Positions 34,018-42,305 of a stretch of DNA of 64,000 bases are shown piece by piece. The notes under the pieces are model-generated. The model was not told the origin of the DNA. It saw nothing but the letters and a program-made list of their open reading frames with translations, and did not search any database. The stretch lies in assembly GCA_965215825.1 (NCBI GenBank), contig CBDCEM010000003.1, positions 1,984,001 to 2,048,000 of the forward strand, in the 5' to 3' direction. The stretch comes from JAWPMT01 sp965215825 (lineage in GTDB: Bacteria > Bacteroidota > Bacteroidia > Cytophagales > Cyclobacteriaceae). Both the position numbers and the translations under genes were made by a program. Position 1 is the stretch's first letter. Every line of letters begins with the position of its first letter.

Positions 34018-36873
34018 ATGAAAACTCCGCTCACACTATTACTTCTTCTGGTTTCTTTTTTAGGTATTGCACAGGCACCTACGCTAACGGTGGATGAGGA
34101 TGATTGGGCCAAGGCGGTGGAAATCAAAGAAATGTCGGTGGACGTGGAGATCGTAGGGAATATCGCGACCACTACCTTCGATATGTTGTTTTACAATCCT
34201 AACCGGCGCGACCTGGAAGGGGAATTGTCTATGCCACTGAGTGAAGGACAGGAAATCTGTCGCTATGCCCTGGATGTGAATGGTCAGCTGAGGGAAGGGG
34301 TGCTGGTGGAGAAAGTGAAGGCCAGGCAGGCATTTGAAGCGGTCGTGCGGCAAAACATCGATCCAGGCATTGTAAACCTGACCAAGGGAAACTTCTTTAA
34401 AACGCGTATCTATCCGATCCCTAGAAAAGGGTACAAGCGGGTGGTACTGGCCTTGTCGGAGACGCTAACGGGCGATGAGAATAACTTGTACTATGCTTTG
34501 CCCATGGAGCAACCCAGTCCGATTGGTACTTTTAATCTGGAGGTACGGGTGATCAAAAGTGAAAGCGAGCATGCGCCTTCCCTGGGCGAGTTTGATAATG
34601 TACCCTTCGACAACCGCAACGAGGCACAGGTACTGTCTATAGAACGGCAGAACTTTACCATGGACGAACCCCTGAAGTTTACCATCCCGAGGTTCGGCGG
34701 TGGGGATCATCAGCTTTTTATGTGTGAGTGGGAGGACCAAACTTATTTCTACCTCAATGCCAGACCTCCAAAACTGTCTCAAACCGAACGCAGCCAACCT
34801 GAAAAGGTCGCTATCTACTGGGATAGATCTTCTTCAGGAACGAAGCGAAACCTGGAAAAGGAGCTTGATTTGCTGGAAGGTTACCTGACGTCTTTACCCC
34901 GGCTGAGCGAAATCAGTTTAGTTGCTTTTGGCACCACGGTAGATCCGGCTGTGAGTTTTAAGAAGGATATTGCTGCTTTACTCAATCAATTGCGTGCCCT
35001 GCGATATGATGGGGCCACTCGCCTGGATCAGCTTGCGTTTAATGCAGAGGCCGATGAGATTTTGCTGTTTACGGACGGTATCAATACCATCGGATCGGAA
35101 ACCGTTGACTTGCCTGAAGTACCCATTCAAGTCGTAACATCCAGCTCTGGGAGTAACTATGGATTACTCAAAAGCGTCGCAGGCAAAACGGGTGGTACGT
35201 TTATCAATCTGGCTGCGATGACCAGTGCAAAGGCCCTGGATCAATTACAAAGCAACGAGGAGCAGTTTCTTTCCATCGACTACAATACATCAGAACTGAA
35301 GGAAGTTTATCCGGACCTTCCTCAAAGGGTGGGACCAACCATGGAGATCACCGGTATACTAAAAGGCGCAAAAGCAAATTTGAAGATCAGTTACGGTACC
35401 GGAAGAAATGTGACGAAAAGCCAGAACTTCTCAATAACCAAGGGCGTGGAGGCCCCGGTTGCACGGATTTGGGCCAGTAAGAAAATTGCTGCACTCAACA
35501 ATGACTATGAACGAAACAAATCAACGATCCAGCACCTGGGACAGACACATAAGATCGTGACAAAGAACACGTCTTTCATCGTACTGGACAGGGTAGAAGA
35601 CTATGTAGAACATGAAATTGTGCCGCCCGTCGAGTTGCTAATGGAATACAATCGACTGGTAGCCCAAACGAAGAAACACAAGGCAGACCCAGAGGAAATC
35701 AGAAGAGCGAACGAAGTGAGAATGGCTCAATTGAAAGGCTGGTACATTTCGCCGAAAGTAGTATCAGAGAAGCGTTACCAATCGACTGGAGCTGTTTCGC
35801 GCGCGGCAGAACCGCAGCAGGATGATTCTGTCGAAGCATTGGAAGAACTGGCTATGGAAGAAGAGGAGTTTTCAGCAGTAGAGTACAGTGTTTCGGGAGC
35901 TGCCGATCGCAGGGAAAGACAAGACGAGGTATCAGCCAATGCTACTGAAGGTGAATCTTCTGGCCCGGCGATCAAAGTCCTGGCCTGGCTACCGGATGCA
36001 CCTTATCTGGAAGCGCTCCGAACGACAAGTAACGATAAGCTGGAGGCGGTATACTTTGAGCAAAAGAAGAATAATGAGACCAGACCCGCTTTTTACATTC
36101 AGGTTGCGGACTTTTTCTATGGAAAGGACATGCGAGCGCTGGCAAGTCGGGTGCTTTCCAATACGATTGAGTTGGACCTGGAAAATCCTGAGTTGCTACG
36201 TGTGGTGGCCAAGCGGTTTCAGGAAGAAGGGGAGCTGGAAATGAGTATTGCCCTGTTTCTGGAAATCAAAGACCTACGACCAGAGGAGCCACAATCTTAT
36301 CGGGACCTGGCGCTGGCATATGAAGCAAATGGTCAGTACCAGGAGGCTCTGGACTTGTATGAACATCTCATGAGCACACAGTGGGAACGCTTTGAAGAGG
36401 TTAAGTCTGTTGTGCTGAATGAGATGAATCGCCTGATCGCTATGCATAGGGATGACTTGAAGCTAAAAGAGATTTCCAAAGAATGGATCTATGCCATGCC
36501 ATTGGATGTACGCATTGTGATTGACTGGAGTAGCAATGACAATGATATTGATCTGTGGGTGATCGACCCCAATGGTGAAAAGTGCTTCTATGGTCATAAG
36601 TACACGAAAATGGGGGGCAAGATCAGTCAGGACTTCACACAGGGTTATGGTCCCGAGGAGTTTTCATTGAAGGATGCTGAGCGGGGATTTTATACCGTGT
36701 ATGTCAATTACTTCAGCGAGGCCCGTCAGACCATCACAGGTCCGGTAACCATCTACGCGACTTTATATACCAACTATGGTACCCCTGAACAGCAAATGGA
36801 ACGCATCGCCGTTCAGGTGACCGACAACAAAGAGTCCCGACAAATTGCACAGTTGCAGTTTGGTGAGGAGTGA
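34018..36873 (+). CDS. VIT and VWA domain protein with DUF2135 tail
   Basis: A 951-residue secreted protein. Start ATG 34018 gives the signal peptide MKTPLTLLLLLVSFLGIAQA. Domains: VIT (about 25-155, with GELSMPLSEGQEICRYALDV and ARQAFEAVVRQNIDPG), a VWA-like region (about 260-430, KVAIYWDRSSSGTKR in place of DxSxS; LLFTDGINTIG), a linker rich in Glu, a TPR-like helical part (about 690-800, SYRDLALAYEANGQYQEALD), and a DUF2135 domain (VIDWSSNDNDIDLWVIDPNG, GPVTIYATLYTNYG). The metal-site motif in VWA looks altered. Probably a surface or periplasmic scaffold. Confidence 0.85.
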   Translation: MKTPLTLLLLLVSFLGIAQAPTLTVDEDDWAKAVEIKEMSVDVEIVGNIATTTFDMLFYNPNRRDLEGELSMPLSEGQEICRYALDVNGQLREGVLVEKVKARQAFEAVVRQNIDPGIVNLTKGNFFKTRIYPIPRKGYKRVVLALSETLTGDENNLYYALPMEQPSPIGTFNLEVRVIKSESEHAPSLGEFDNVPFDNRNEAQVLSIERQNFTMDEPLKFTIPRFGGGDHQLFMCEWEDQTYFYLNARPPKLSQTERSQPEKVAIYWDRSSSGTKRNLEKELDLLEGYLTSLPRLSEISLVAFGTTVDPAVSFKKDIAALLNQLRALRYDGATRLDQLAFNAEADEILLFTDGINTIGSETVDLPEVPIQVVTSSSGSNYGLLKSVAGKTGGTFINLAAMTSAKALDQLQSNEEQFLSIDYNTSELKEVYPDLPQRVGPTMEITGILKGAKANLKISYGTGRNVTKSQNFSITKGVEAPVARIWASKKIAALNNDYERNKSTIQHLGQTHKIVTKNTSFIVLDRVEDYVEHEIVPPVELLMEYNRLVAQTKKHKADPEEIRRANEVRMAQLKGWYISPKVVSEKRYQSTGAVSRAAEPQQDDSVEALEELAMEEEEFSAVEYSVSGAADRRERQDEVSANATEGESSGPAIKVLAWLPDAPYLEALRTTSNDKLEAVYFEQKKNNETRPAFYIQVADFFYGKDMRALASRVLSNTIELDLENPELLRVVAKRFQEEGELEMSIALFLEIKDLRPEEPQSYRDLALAYEANGQYQEALDLYEHLMSTQWERFEEVKSVVLNEMNRLIAMHRDDLKLKEISKEWIYAMPLDVRIVIDWSSNDNDIDLWVIDPNGEKCFYGHKYTKMGGKISQDFTQGYGPEEFSLKDAERGFYTVYVNYFSEARQTITGPVTIYATLYTNYGTPEQQMERIAVQVTDNKESRQIAQLQFGEE

Positions 36874-36938
36874 GTGACAATCGGTAGACTAGCTCGCTTG
36901 CCGAGACTTTAAGACAGGTGTGGTAGAAAAGATTGTTG

Positions 36939-37808
36939 CTACTTTACAATGACCAACCCTCTGATCTCCTCGCCATCATAGGCTGCATTATCATGGGTTT
37001 CTCCTAATAATTGGAAGGAATTGGGGTTGGAAATTTGCATTTGGTAAAAGTGAGTACCAGCTGCTGTGTACAAGGTGGAGCCTTCTACCGCAATATTCGC
37101 AGGAAGATAACTCCCATCGTAAATCTCTTCCAATGGCGTGGTGTCATTGGTGATTCGACTTAACCCAATTTGAAAGAAGGATAAGAAATCTGCAGAAGGT
37201 GGAGCGCCATCTGCAATGTATAACTGACCATTAGCAATTGTCATATAGTCCATGTCGGCCTCATTGGTGGGTGCAGAGGAGGTTACTTCTGTGACAAATG
37301 AAGCGGTGGCAGTAGAGACATTAACGGACATTAGGCTTTCACTTAAAAAATCAAAATCATTCACACCTCCGTTAAGACTTGCCGACACATATAAAACATT
37401 TGAACTGTTGTCGAAGGCGATGGCTTCAACCAGATCCATTGTTCCTGCTTCTAAAGCGAATTCGCCGATAGTGGTGTAATTTCCGTTTAGGTCGATGGTT
37501 CCGAGGACAGGATTTGCAGTGGAGTTTCCTATCGTATAAATCAATTGATTGCCCTCATCATAGGTAAGATCCGTCAGTATGATGTCCTCTGGTAGGTCTT
37601 GAATAAGGACCTGACCTGAGATTTGACCCGTTTCAGTATTAATATTTACCAGGAAATTAGGACGAATCAGGCCATAAACTCCTTCACTGATTAAGGTGGG
37701 TATTTCCGGTTCAGCTATATCATCTTTGTCACAACTTGTAATAACGGCAAAGAAGAGCAAAAGAATAGTAGCGAAGCACAATTTAGATGTATTGAATTGA
37801 TGAGTCAT
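36939..37808 (-). CDS. hypothetical lipoprotein, propeller-like
   Basis: A 289-residue lipoprotein. ATG 37808 is chosen because MTHQFNTSKLCFATILLLFF followed by AVITSCDKDD gives a clear lipobox; the open frame goes further up to 37895. Later segments repeat a strand pattern such as IILTDLTYDEGNQLIYTIGN, EAIAFDNSSNVLYVSASLNG and MTIANGQLYIADG, as in a beta-propeller. No catalytic motif. Convergent with the VIT/VWA gene. No function can be assigned. Confidence 0.7.
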   Translation of the reverse strand: MTHQFNTSKLCFATILLLFFAVITSCDKDDIAEPEIPTLISEGVYGLIRPNFLVNINTETGQISGQVLIQDLPEDIILTDLTYDEGNQLIYTIGNSTANPVLGTIDLNGNYTTIGEFALEAGTMDLVEAIAFDNSSNVLYVSASLNGGVNDFDFLSESLMSVNVSTATASFVTEVTSSAPTNEADMDYMTIANGQLYIADGAPPSADFLSFFQIGLSRITNDTTPLEEIYDGSYLPANIAVEGSTLYTAAGTHFYQMQISNPNSFQLLGETHDNAAYDGEEIRGLVIVK

Positions 37809-38199
37809 ACGATAAGAAAATGAATAATTTAGTGGCAGTTGCTTGTTTTGTGATTGAATACAAATGTATCGTATTTCTTTAATGTCAAAGTGCAAAAAAG
37901 GACCGTCATTTCGATCATCATTAAAAGTCGAGGTTTCGAGTATCTTGTTGAGATGATGTAAGGGCTTCTTAAACTGTTTTAGCAGGGTGAGATTCCCTAC
38001 TCGGGCCGCCGTTTATTCCATGGCTACGTTTTGGAATCCGGAATGAACGAAAGTGAAGGAGTAATCGAAACAAAACACTTATAGATATTTGCTTCGGTAC
38101 ATTCAATTCTTCCTTGCAATGAGAGCCTCAGGGCCCTGATGGGTAGTTTCAGGACCCTGTTATTATTAGATGCCGGAGGCTCTCAATATTTTTTAATGC
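37809..38199. other. gene-free stretch with palindromes
   Basis: Holds a decayed family-3 palindrome (about 37990-38045, with GAGATTCC and TCCGGAATGAACG) and a 66-base hairpin at 38121-38186. The promoter of the lipoprotein gene should be near 37815-37900. Nothing else is seen. Confidence 0.5.
38121..38186. repeat. large two-level hairpin behind the methyltransferase gene
   Basis: Outer arms TGAGAGCCTC and GAGGCTCTCA pair over 10 bases. Inside, AGGGCCCTGA and TTCAGGACCCT pair again with a short bulge. It begins 14 bases after the methyltransferase stop codon (on the minus strand) and may end its transcript or protect the 3' end. Confidence 0.65.
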
Positions 38200-39237
38200 T
38201 CACTTTACCGCGACCATGGCGCTAACCGGACCTGTGAGGGGCATTTGATAAATTTCCCGGAAGCCGATCTCTCTGGCCAGGATTTCAAAGTCCTCTGAAG
38301 TACAATCATATCCCTCTTCAGTTTCAATGAGCATGTTTAGTGACATCATCAACCCAAAAGCGTTTTCCTCGCGGTTGTCATCAATAAAGGTTTCTATGAC
38401 CGCCAGGGAGCCTCCTTCAGGTAGGGCTTCATAGGCTTTCCTGATCAGTATTTTCTTTTTGTCCAATCCCCAGTCGTGCAGGATGTTGCCCATGGTAATG
38501 ACCTCTGCCTTGGGGAACTCATCCTGAAAGAAGTCGCCCGAAAGAGCCGTCACCTGATCCGAGAGCTCACGAACGTCAATGTTGGCCTGCGCAATGGGAG
38601 TTACTTGAGGAAGGTCGAAAGTCGTGCACCTCATGTGCGGGTTGCGCATCGCGATGTGGAGGGAGAAATCTCCACCTGCACCGCCCACATCACAGTGGCT
38701 CTGGTAGTTGGAAAAGTCAAATATTTCCGCAAAGCACATGAAGTTGCCCGCCTGAAAACCACCCATGGCTTTGGTAAATTCCACCAGCCTGGCTTCATCT
38801 TCATAAAGGGTTTCAAATAAGGGCTTTCCACCATTTTTGGTCTCGTTTTGTGGTAGCCCTGTTTGAAGGGCCTCCTCCAGGTGATTCCAAAAAGGGTAGA
38901 GTCGGTTGTTGGACATTTCCAGGATGCCCCCAATGTAACCGGGCTTGTTGCGATCGAGAAAGAGGTTGGTTTCTTCTGAGTTTTGATAAATAGCTCCGGC
39001 TTTCAATCCGGTTCTGTTCAGAAATCCCAGCGCCACCAGTGCATCAAGAAAATCAAAGGTGCCGCGTACGTTCAGGTCGAGTCGTTGCTGAATCTCATCG
39101 GCAGTTAAAGGTCCCTCAGCCAGGTGAGTGAAAAGCCCGAGGTTAACGGCCGTTAGCAGGGTCTTGGAAGCCCAGAATCCCATGCCTACCTGGATGATGT
39201 GATCGGGTGTAAGGGTTTTTTCGATTACTTGTGTCAT
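38200..39237 (-). CDS. SAM-dependent O-methyltransferase (plant/acetylserotonin type)
   Basis: A 345-residue class I methyltransferase of the O-methyltransferase family 2. The N-terminal winged-helix dimerisation part (FWASKTLLTAVNLGLFTHLA, then LTADEIQQRLDL) is followed by the SAM-binding domain: CDVGGAGGDFSLHIAMRNP (motif I, about residue 188), TFDLPQV, and NILHDWGLDKKK, where the His is the expected catalytic base. Members methylate hydroxyls of small aromatic or polyketide molecules. No biosynthetic neighbours are present here, so the substrate is unknown. A hairpin follows the stop codon. Confidence 0.88.
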   Translation of the reverse strand: MTQVIEKTLTPDHIIQVGMGFWASKTLLTAVNLGLFTHLAEGPLTADEIQQRLDLNVRGTFDFLDALVALGFLNRTGLKAGAIYQNSEETNLFLDRNKPGYIGGILEMSNNRLYPFWNHLEEALQTGLPQNETKNGGKPLFETLYEDEARLVEFTKAMGGFQAGNFMCFAEIFDFSNYQSHCDVGGAGGDFSLHIAMRNPHMRCTTFDLPQVTPIAQANIDVRELSDQVTALSGDFFQDEFPKAEVITMGNILHDWGLDKKKILIRKAYEALPEGGSLAVIETFIDDNREENAFGLMMSLNMLIETEEGYDCTSEDFEILAREIGFREIYQMPLTGPVSAMVAVK

Positions 39238-39468
39238 CAGTTTATCTGTGTTTGAAGTTAGGTGAAAGGGTGTGGTGCTGGTATCGGAATGGCTGGAATC
39301 AACGCTTTCTCCCGATCGTAAATAGCTTGATCAGTATAGAAAATCGATGCATTCGAGTGCAAAGAGGGTTTTTCCTGGTGGAAGGATCTGGCGCTACTTC
39401 CTGGTGCAGCAACCTAAGTATCCGGACGGCTTGTTGCCATTTCATGACGGGAGAGACGAATTGATAAT

Positions 39469-40239
39469 TCATTGGAATGAGTTGGTCTTCGCAAGAATTG
39501 CCGTAGGCTGCTTCACGTTGATGAAATCTACACCCGACTTGATCAGTTCCTGCCACAAGCCGTGATCCTCCGGCACGTTATAGAGTCTCAGTTTCTTGCC
39601 CTGACGGTGCAGGGTTTTTGCAGTAGCACGAAGACTCTTACGGTCCAGGTGGTCATAGCTTACTCCTGTGACTGGCATGAGCAAATGGGAAGTGCCTTTT
39701 TCGATGTTGTAGTAGTCGCCTTCGAGTGTTATCAGTGATGACCCTTGTTTTGAGATACTTTGCACGAGCGCGGGTGAAGGGTCAATCAACACCACTTTTA
39801 CCGGGCTGGCCTGGGTTTTCCATTGGGAACCTGCAATCATGCCCTGATAGTTGACCAGCAATTTTTCCAGGGCCAGTCGTGTCATGTTTTCATTTCCCTT
39901 GATCTCGATAAAGAGATAAAACAATCCCGAATGATCTTTATAGATCCTTCCATCGTTTTCCTGATATCGTTCAAACAATGGGGTGAGGTAGCTTGCTTCC
40001 AAGGTATGGTCCGGAGTGGCCATTAGTTTGCCATCGACGAGTCGGACCTCTGCCTTGACGGAGACATAGCCTTTTCGTAAAGCCGTGTAAACAATAGATT
40101 GTGAAGGTTCGCCTGCTTTGATGTGAGGATTGAGGTCAGTTGAAAACTGAGCACTGGAAGGTAGGAACTGGAGTAAAAGGAGAAATAGTATGGCTCCCTT
40201 GAATGCGGCGTGGTTGGGGCTTTGAAAAAATCGAGTCAT
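39469..40239 (-). CDS. phosphodiesterase-like (PI-PLC/GDPD fold) secreted protein
   Basis: A 256-residue secreted protein (signal FKGAILFLLLLQFLPSSAQ). The order of strands (ALRKGYVSVKAEVRLVDGKL, PDHTLEASYLTPLFERYQ, LFYLFIEIKG, VKVVLIDPSP, LRLYNVPEDHGLWQELIKSG, VDFINV) fits the TIM-barrel of glycerophosphodiester phosphodiesterases and PI-PLC-like AIM6 proteins. The usual His-Arg-Gly start and the E-x-D pair are not clear; VKAEVRLVDGKLMATPDH carries a possible E and H. It may be inactive or use a changed site. Stands alone. Confidence 0.65.
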   Translation of the reverse strand: MTRFFQSPNHAAFKGAILFLLLLQFLPSSAQFSTDLNPHIKAGEPSQSIVYTALRKGYVSVKAEVRLVDGKLMATPDHTLEASYLTPLFERYQENDGRIYKDHSGLFYLFIEIKGNENMTRLALEKLLVNYQGMIAGSQWKTQASPVKVVLIDPSPALVQSISKQGSSLITLEGDYYNIEKGTSHLLMPVTGVSYDHLDRKSLRATAKTLHRQGKKLRLYNVPEDHGLWQELIKSGVDFINVKQPTAILAKTNSFQ

Positions 40240-40612
40240 GGTCTTATGTGTTTAGTTCAGTGACTCGAATGTGAGAACAAAAGTCATGAGACTTAAAATC
40301 AATGAGTGAATGGATGGGTTTTATGAGTGAATGAAAGCATTCGGGTAATCGGGATCCTTTTTGGTTGGTTTTCTAGCGCGTTCCCTAGCTCGGAAGTTAC
40401 TTCCGTACCTTGGTAGGGTGAGTCGTTTTCTAGCGCGGAAGTTACTTCCGTGCTCTATGTTACCGTTATTCTCTTCTAGCAACAGAAGTTACTTCCGTGC
40501 TCTTTGTTACCGTTACTCTCTTCTAGCAACAGAAGTTACTTCCGTGCTTTTCCTTTTTTGTGCAGAAGTTACTTCCGTGATTTATCGTAGCATCTACATG
40601 CAGTTTCTTACT
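40240..40612. repeat. REP family 2 cluster IV, downstream of the RAYT
   Basis: Five family-2 palindromes in the forward orientation lie in 200 bases, at about 40385, 40430, 40477, 40523 and 40562. The centre GAAGTTACTTCC is kept in all, while the left arm drifts (CTAGCTCG, CTAGCGCG, CTAGCAACA twice). The third and fourth lie in a 46-bp tandem repeat that starts TACCGTTA and ends GCTCT or GCTTT. Confidence 0.85.
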
Positions 40613-41164
40613 TCATTCTATGAATTTGATAGGTAGCAACCCCTTACCTCCTGCATAATCAATGGCACTGCTATAGAGATAATGTTCTGGTTCAGCTACT
40701 ATTTGTGCCTTTATAGGATTTTGATGAATGTAATCCAACTTCTGCTGCATAAGGCTATTACTGGAGAGCTCAATAGGATGATAGTCGTTTTGCCATATCT
40801 TGAACTTTTGATGCTTACTGCTTTTCTCCGCTATCTCCCTGAAAATATTTAACAACCATGTCTGCCTGCTTTCGTGAATGTTATGTTCAATTTCTCTGGC
40901 AAGTTTTACGGATGTGAACTTTTTGAAATCCCGAATGATATCCTGAATTTGATTATCCCCACTTCGGCCAATAATCAGGTGAATATGATTGGTCATGATA
41001 CACCATGCGTAAATTTCTAAACCCTTGTGTTTTTGGCAATATGTTAAGTTTTCTATTAGAAGATCTTTATAGACAGGTCTCGTGAACAGGTCGATCCACT
41101 GAACGACGCTGAAAGTAACAAAGTATATGCAGTCTTGATTTCTGATCTTATACTTTTGGCTCAT
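40613..41164 (-). CDS. REP-associated tyrosine transposase (RAYT)
   Basis: A 183-residue transposase of the Y1/IS200-like family. The HUH motif is at NHIHLIIG (about residue 61) and the nucleophilic Tyr in QKLDYIHQNPIKA (about 144); YLYSSAIDYAGGKG is the typical C-terminal block. It begins MSQKYKIRNQDCIYFVTFSV. The enzyme cuts and joins single-stranded DNA at REP hairpins. Family-2 palindromes flank it in opposite orientation: one 14 bases before the start (41178) and several behind the stop. It looks intact and is the probable driver of the family-2 repeats in this window. Confidence 0.92.
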   Translation of the reverse strand: MSQKYKIRNQDCIYFVTFSVVQWIDLFTRPVYKDLLIENLTYCQKHKGLEIYAWCIMTNHIHLIIGRSGDNQIQDIIRDFKKFTSVKLAREIEHNIHESRQTWLLNIFREIAEKSSKHQKFKIWQNDYHPIELSSNSLMQQKLDYIHQNPIKAQIVAEPEHYLYSSAIDYAGGKGLLPIKFIE

Positions 41165-41490
41165 GCGTTAAATATAGGCACGGAAGTAACTTCCGCGCTA
41201 GAGAGGGAAGCAACTTCCGCGACAGGGAGAATTTCTAAACCCTTGTGTTTTTGGCAATATGTTAAGTTTTCTATTAGAAGATCTTTATAAACAGGTCTCG
41301 TGAACAGGTCGATCCACTGAACGACGCTGAAAGTAACAAAGTATATGCAGTCTTGATTTCTGATCTTATACTTTTGGCTCATGCGTTAAATATAGGCACG
41401 GAAGTAACTTCCGAGCCAGGGAGCGTAACTTCCGCGCCAGAAAAGATAGGCACGGAAGTAACTTCCGCGCCACGGAGGGTACATAAGGTC
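41165..41490. repeat. REP family 2 cluster V with tandem duplication
   Basis: Family-2 palindromes, reversed, at about 41178, 41397 and 41449, with partial ones at 41206 and 41423. The segment 41012-41202 (RAYT 5' part plus palindrome) is repeated at 41230-41421 with only one or two changes, so the duplication is recent. Confidence 0.8.
41230..41382 (-). pseudogene. 5' duplicate of the RAYT gene
   Basis: The first 51 codons of the RAYT at 40613-41164 are repeated here without amino acid change, then the frame runs into palindrome sequence (LPVAEVASLSSAEVTSVP). The HUH and Tyr motifs are missing. It keeps its own upstream palindrome and start, so a short useless peptide could still be made. 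Confidence 0.8.
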
Positions 41491-41714
41491 TCCATTTTCT
41501 TTATATATTGAGTCGGAAATGACGGTATAATTTCATTTTAAGGAAATGAGTGAATGGAGTTATTTTATGAGTAGTTAATGGGTATTATTGAGTGTATCGC
41601 AGGTTTGTTTGAGGGAATGAATCTCAAAACAACAAATAGGTAAGCCTTTTTTCAAACGTGTGTATTGTCCGTTGACTATATTTAGGTTTTCGCTTAACCA
41701 CAACCAATAATCTA
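41491..41714. other. gene-free stretch before the 41715 gene
   Basis: No gene or repeat is seen. It separates the family-2 repeat region from the two-component operon and should carry that operon's promoter. Confidence 0.4.
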
Positions 41715-42305
41715 GTGAGTACCAATATTTTTAACCTGAATTTAACCGCTACAACCAAAACACTGTACGATTACCTGACCAACACTTGTTTGTCACACGG
41801 TAGCTACCTTAACCCGGTAAAAGTAGGACCGTTTATTCACGGATGGACAGATAATACCTATCAGGGACCGAACGGTGAAATACCCGCTATAGACCAATCC
41901 ATGCCTGAAATTGACGATTCGTACGATGCTATTCGCTGGCGTTCCAGAACAAAAGATTGGCTCAACTATGATTCAAGAATTGGCAAGCCTACGCTGCAGT
42001 ATGTTGAGATCATCAACCTCAATCCTTTTGATGCAAATGGCTTGTCCTATGACCAGCCTATGACAAAAGACGACTGGAAGCAGTACTTCAAACCTTATGA
42101 TGACGATGGCTTTCACGTGTCTCCCAATGGGAAATTGTACATTACACCAGATAAGAAAGATGAAACTTCAGTTTCTGTGAAAATTAAAGGCAATAACCCG
42201 GGCATTTTTGCAGGATTCAATGTGATCTTCCTGTTACCGGTAGATGGCGTGAATTACTGTTGTATCATTGATCCGGTGATTAAGGTGAGGCAGAAGGACG
42301 AATAG
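41715..42305 (+). CDS. hypothetical protein upstream of a histidine kinase
   Basis: A 196-residue protein starting at GTG 41715 (MSTNIFNLNLTATTKTLYDY); no ATG fits nearby. No signal peptide. Rich in Asp, Tyr and Trp (SYDAIRWRSRTKDWLNYDSR, then DDWKQYFKPYDDDGFHVSPN), with beta strands at the end (GIFAGFNVIFLLPVDGVNYC). No family recognised. Its stop codon overlaps the GTG of the kinase gene by one base, so it may be a sensor partner or simply the first gene of that operon. Confidence 0.65.
   Translation: MSTNIFNLNLTATTKTLYDYLTNTCLSHGSYLNPVKVGPFIHGWTDNTYQGPNGEIPAIDQSMPEIDDSYDAIRWRSRTKDWLNYDSRIGKPTLQYVEIINLNPFDANGLSYDQPMTKDDWKQYFKPYDDDGFHVSPNGKLYITPDKKDETSVSVKIKGNNPGIFAGFNVIFLLPVDGVNYCCIIDPVIKVRQKDE

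Noticed and set aside
27522..41476. Possible CRISPR or transcription-factor array from the GGAAGTAACTTCC repeats
   Set aside because: Spacing is irregular, orientation is mixed, and the repeats sit around a RAYT, which explains them as REP elements.
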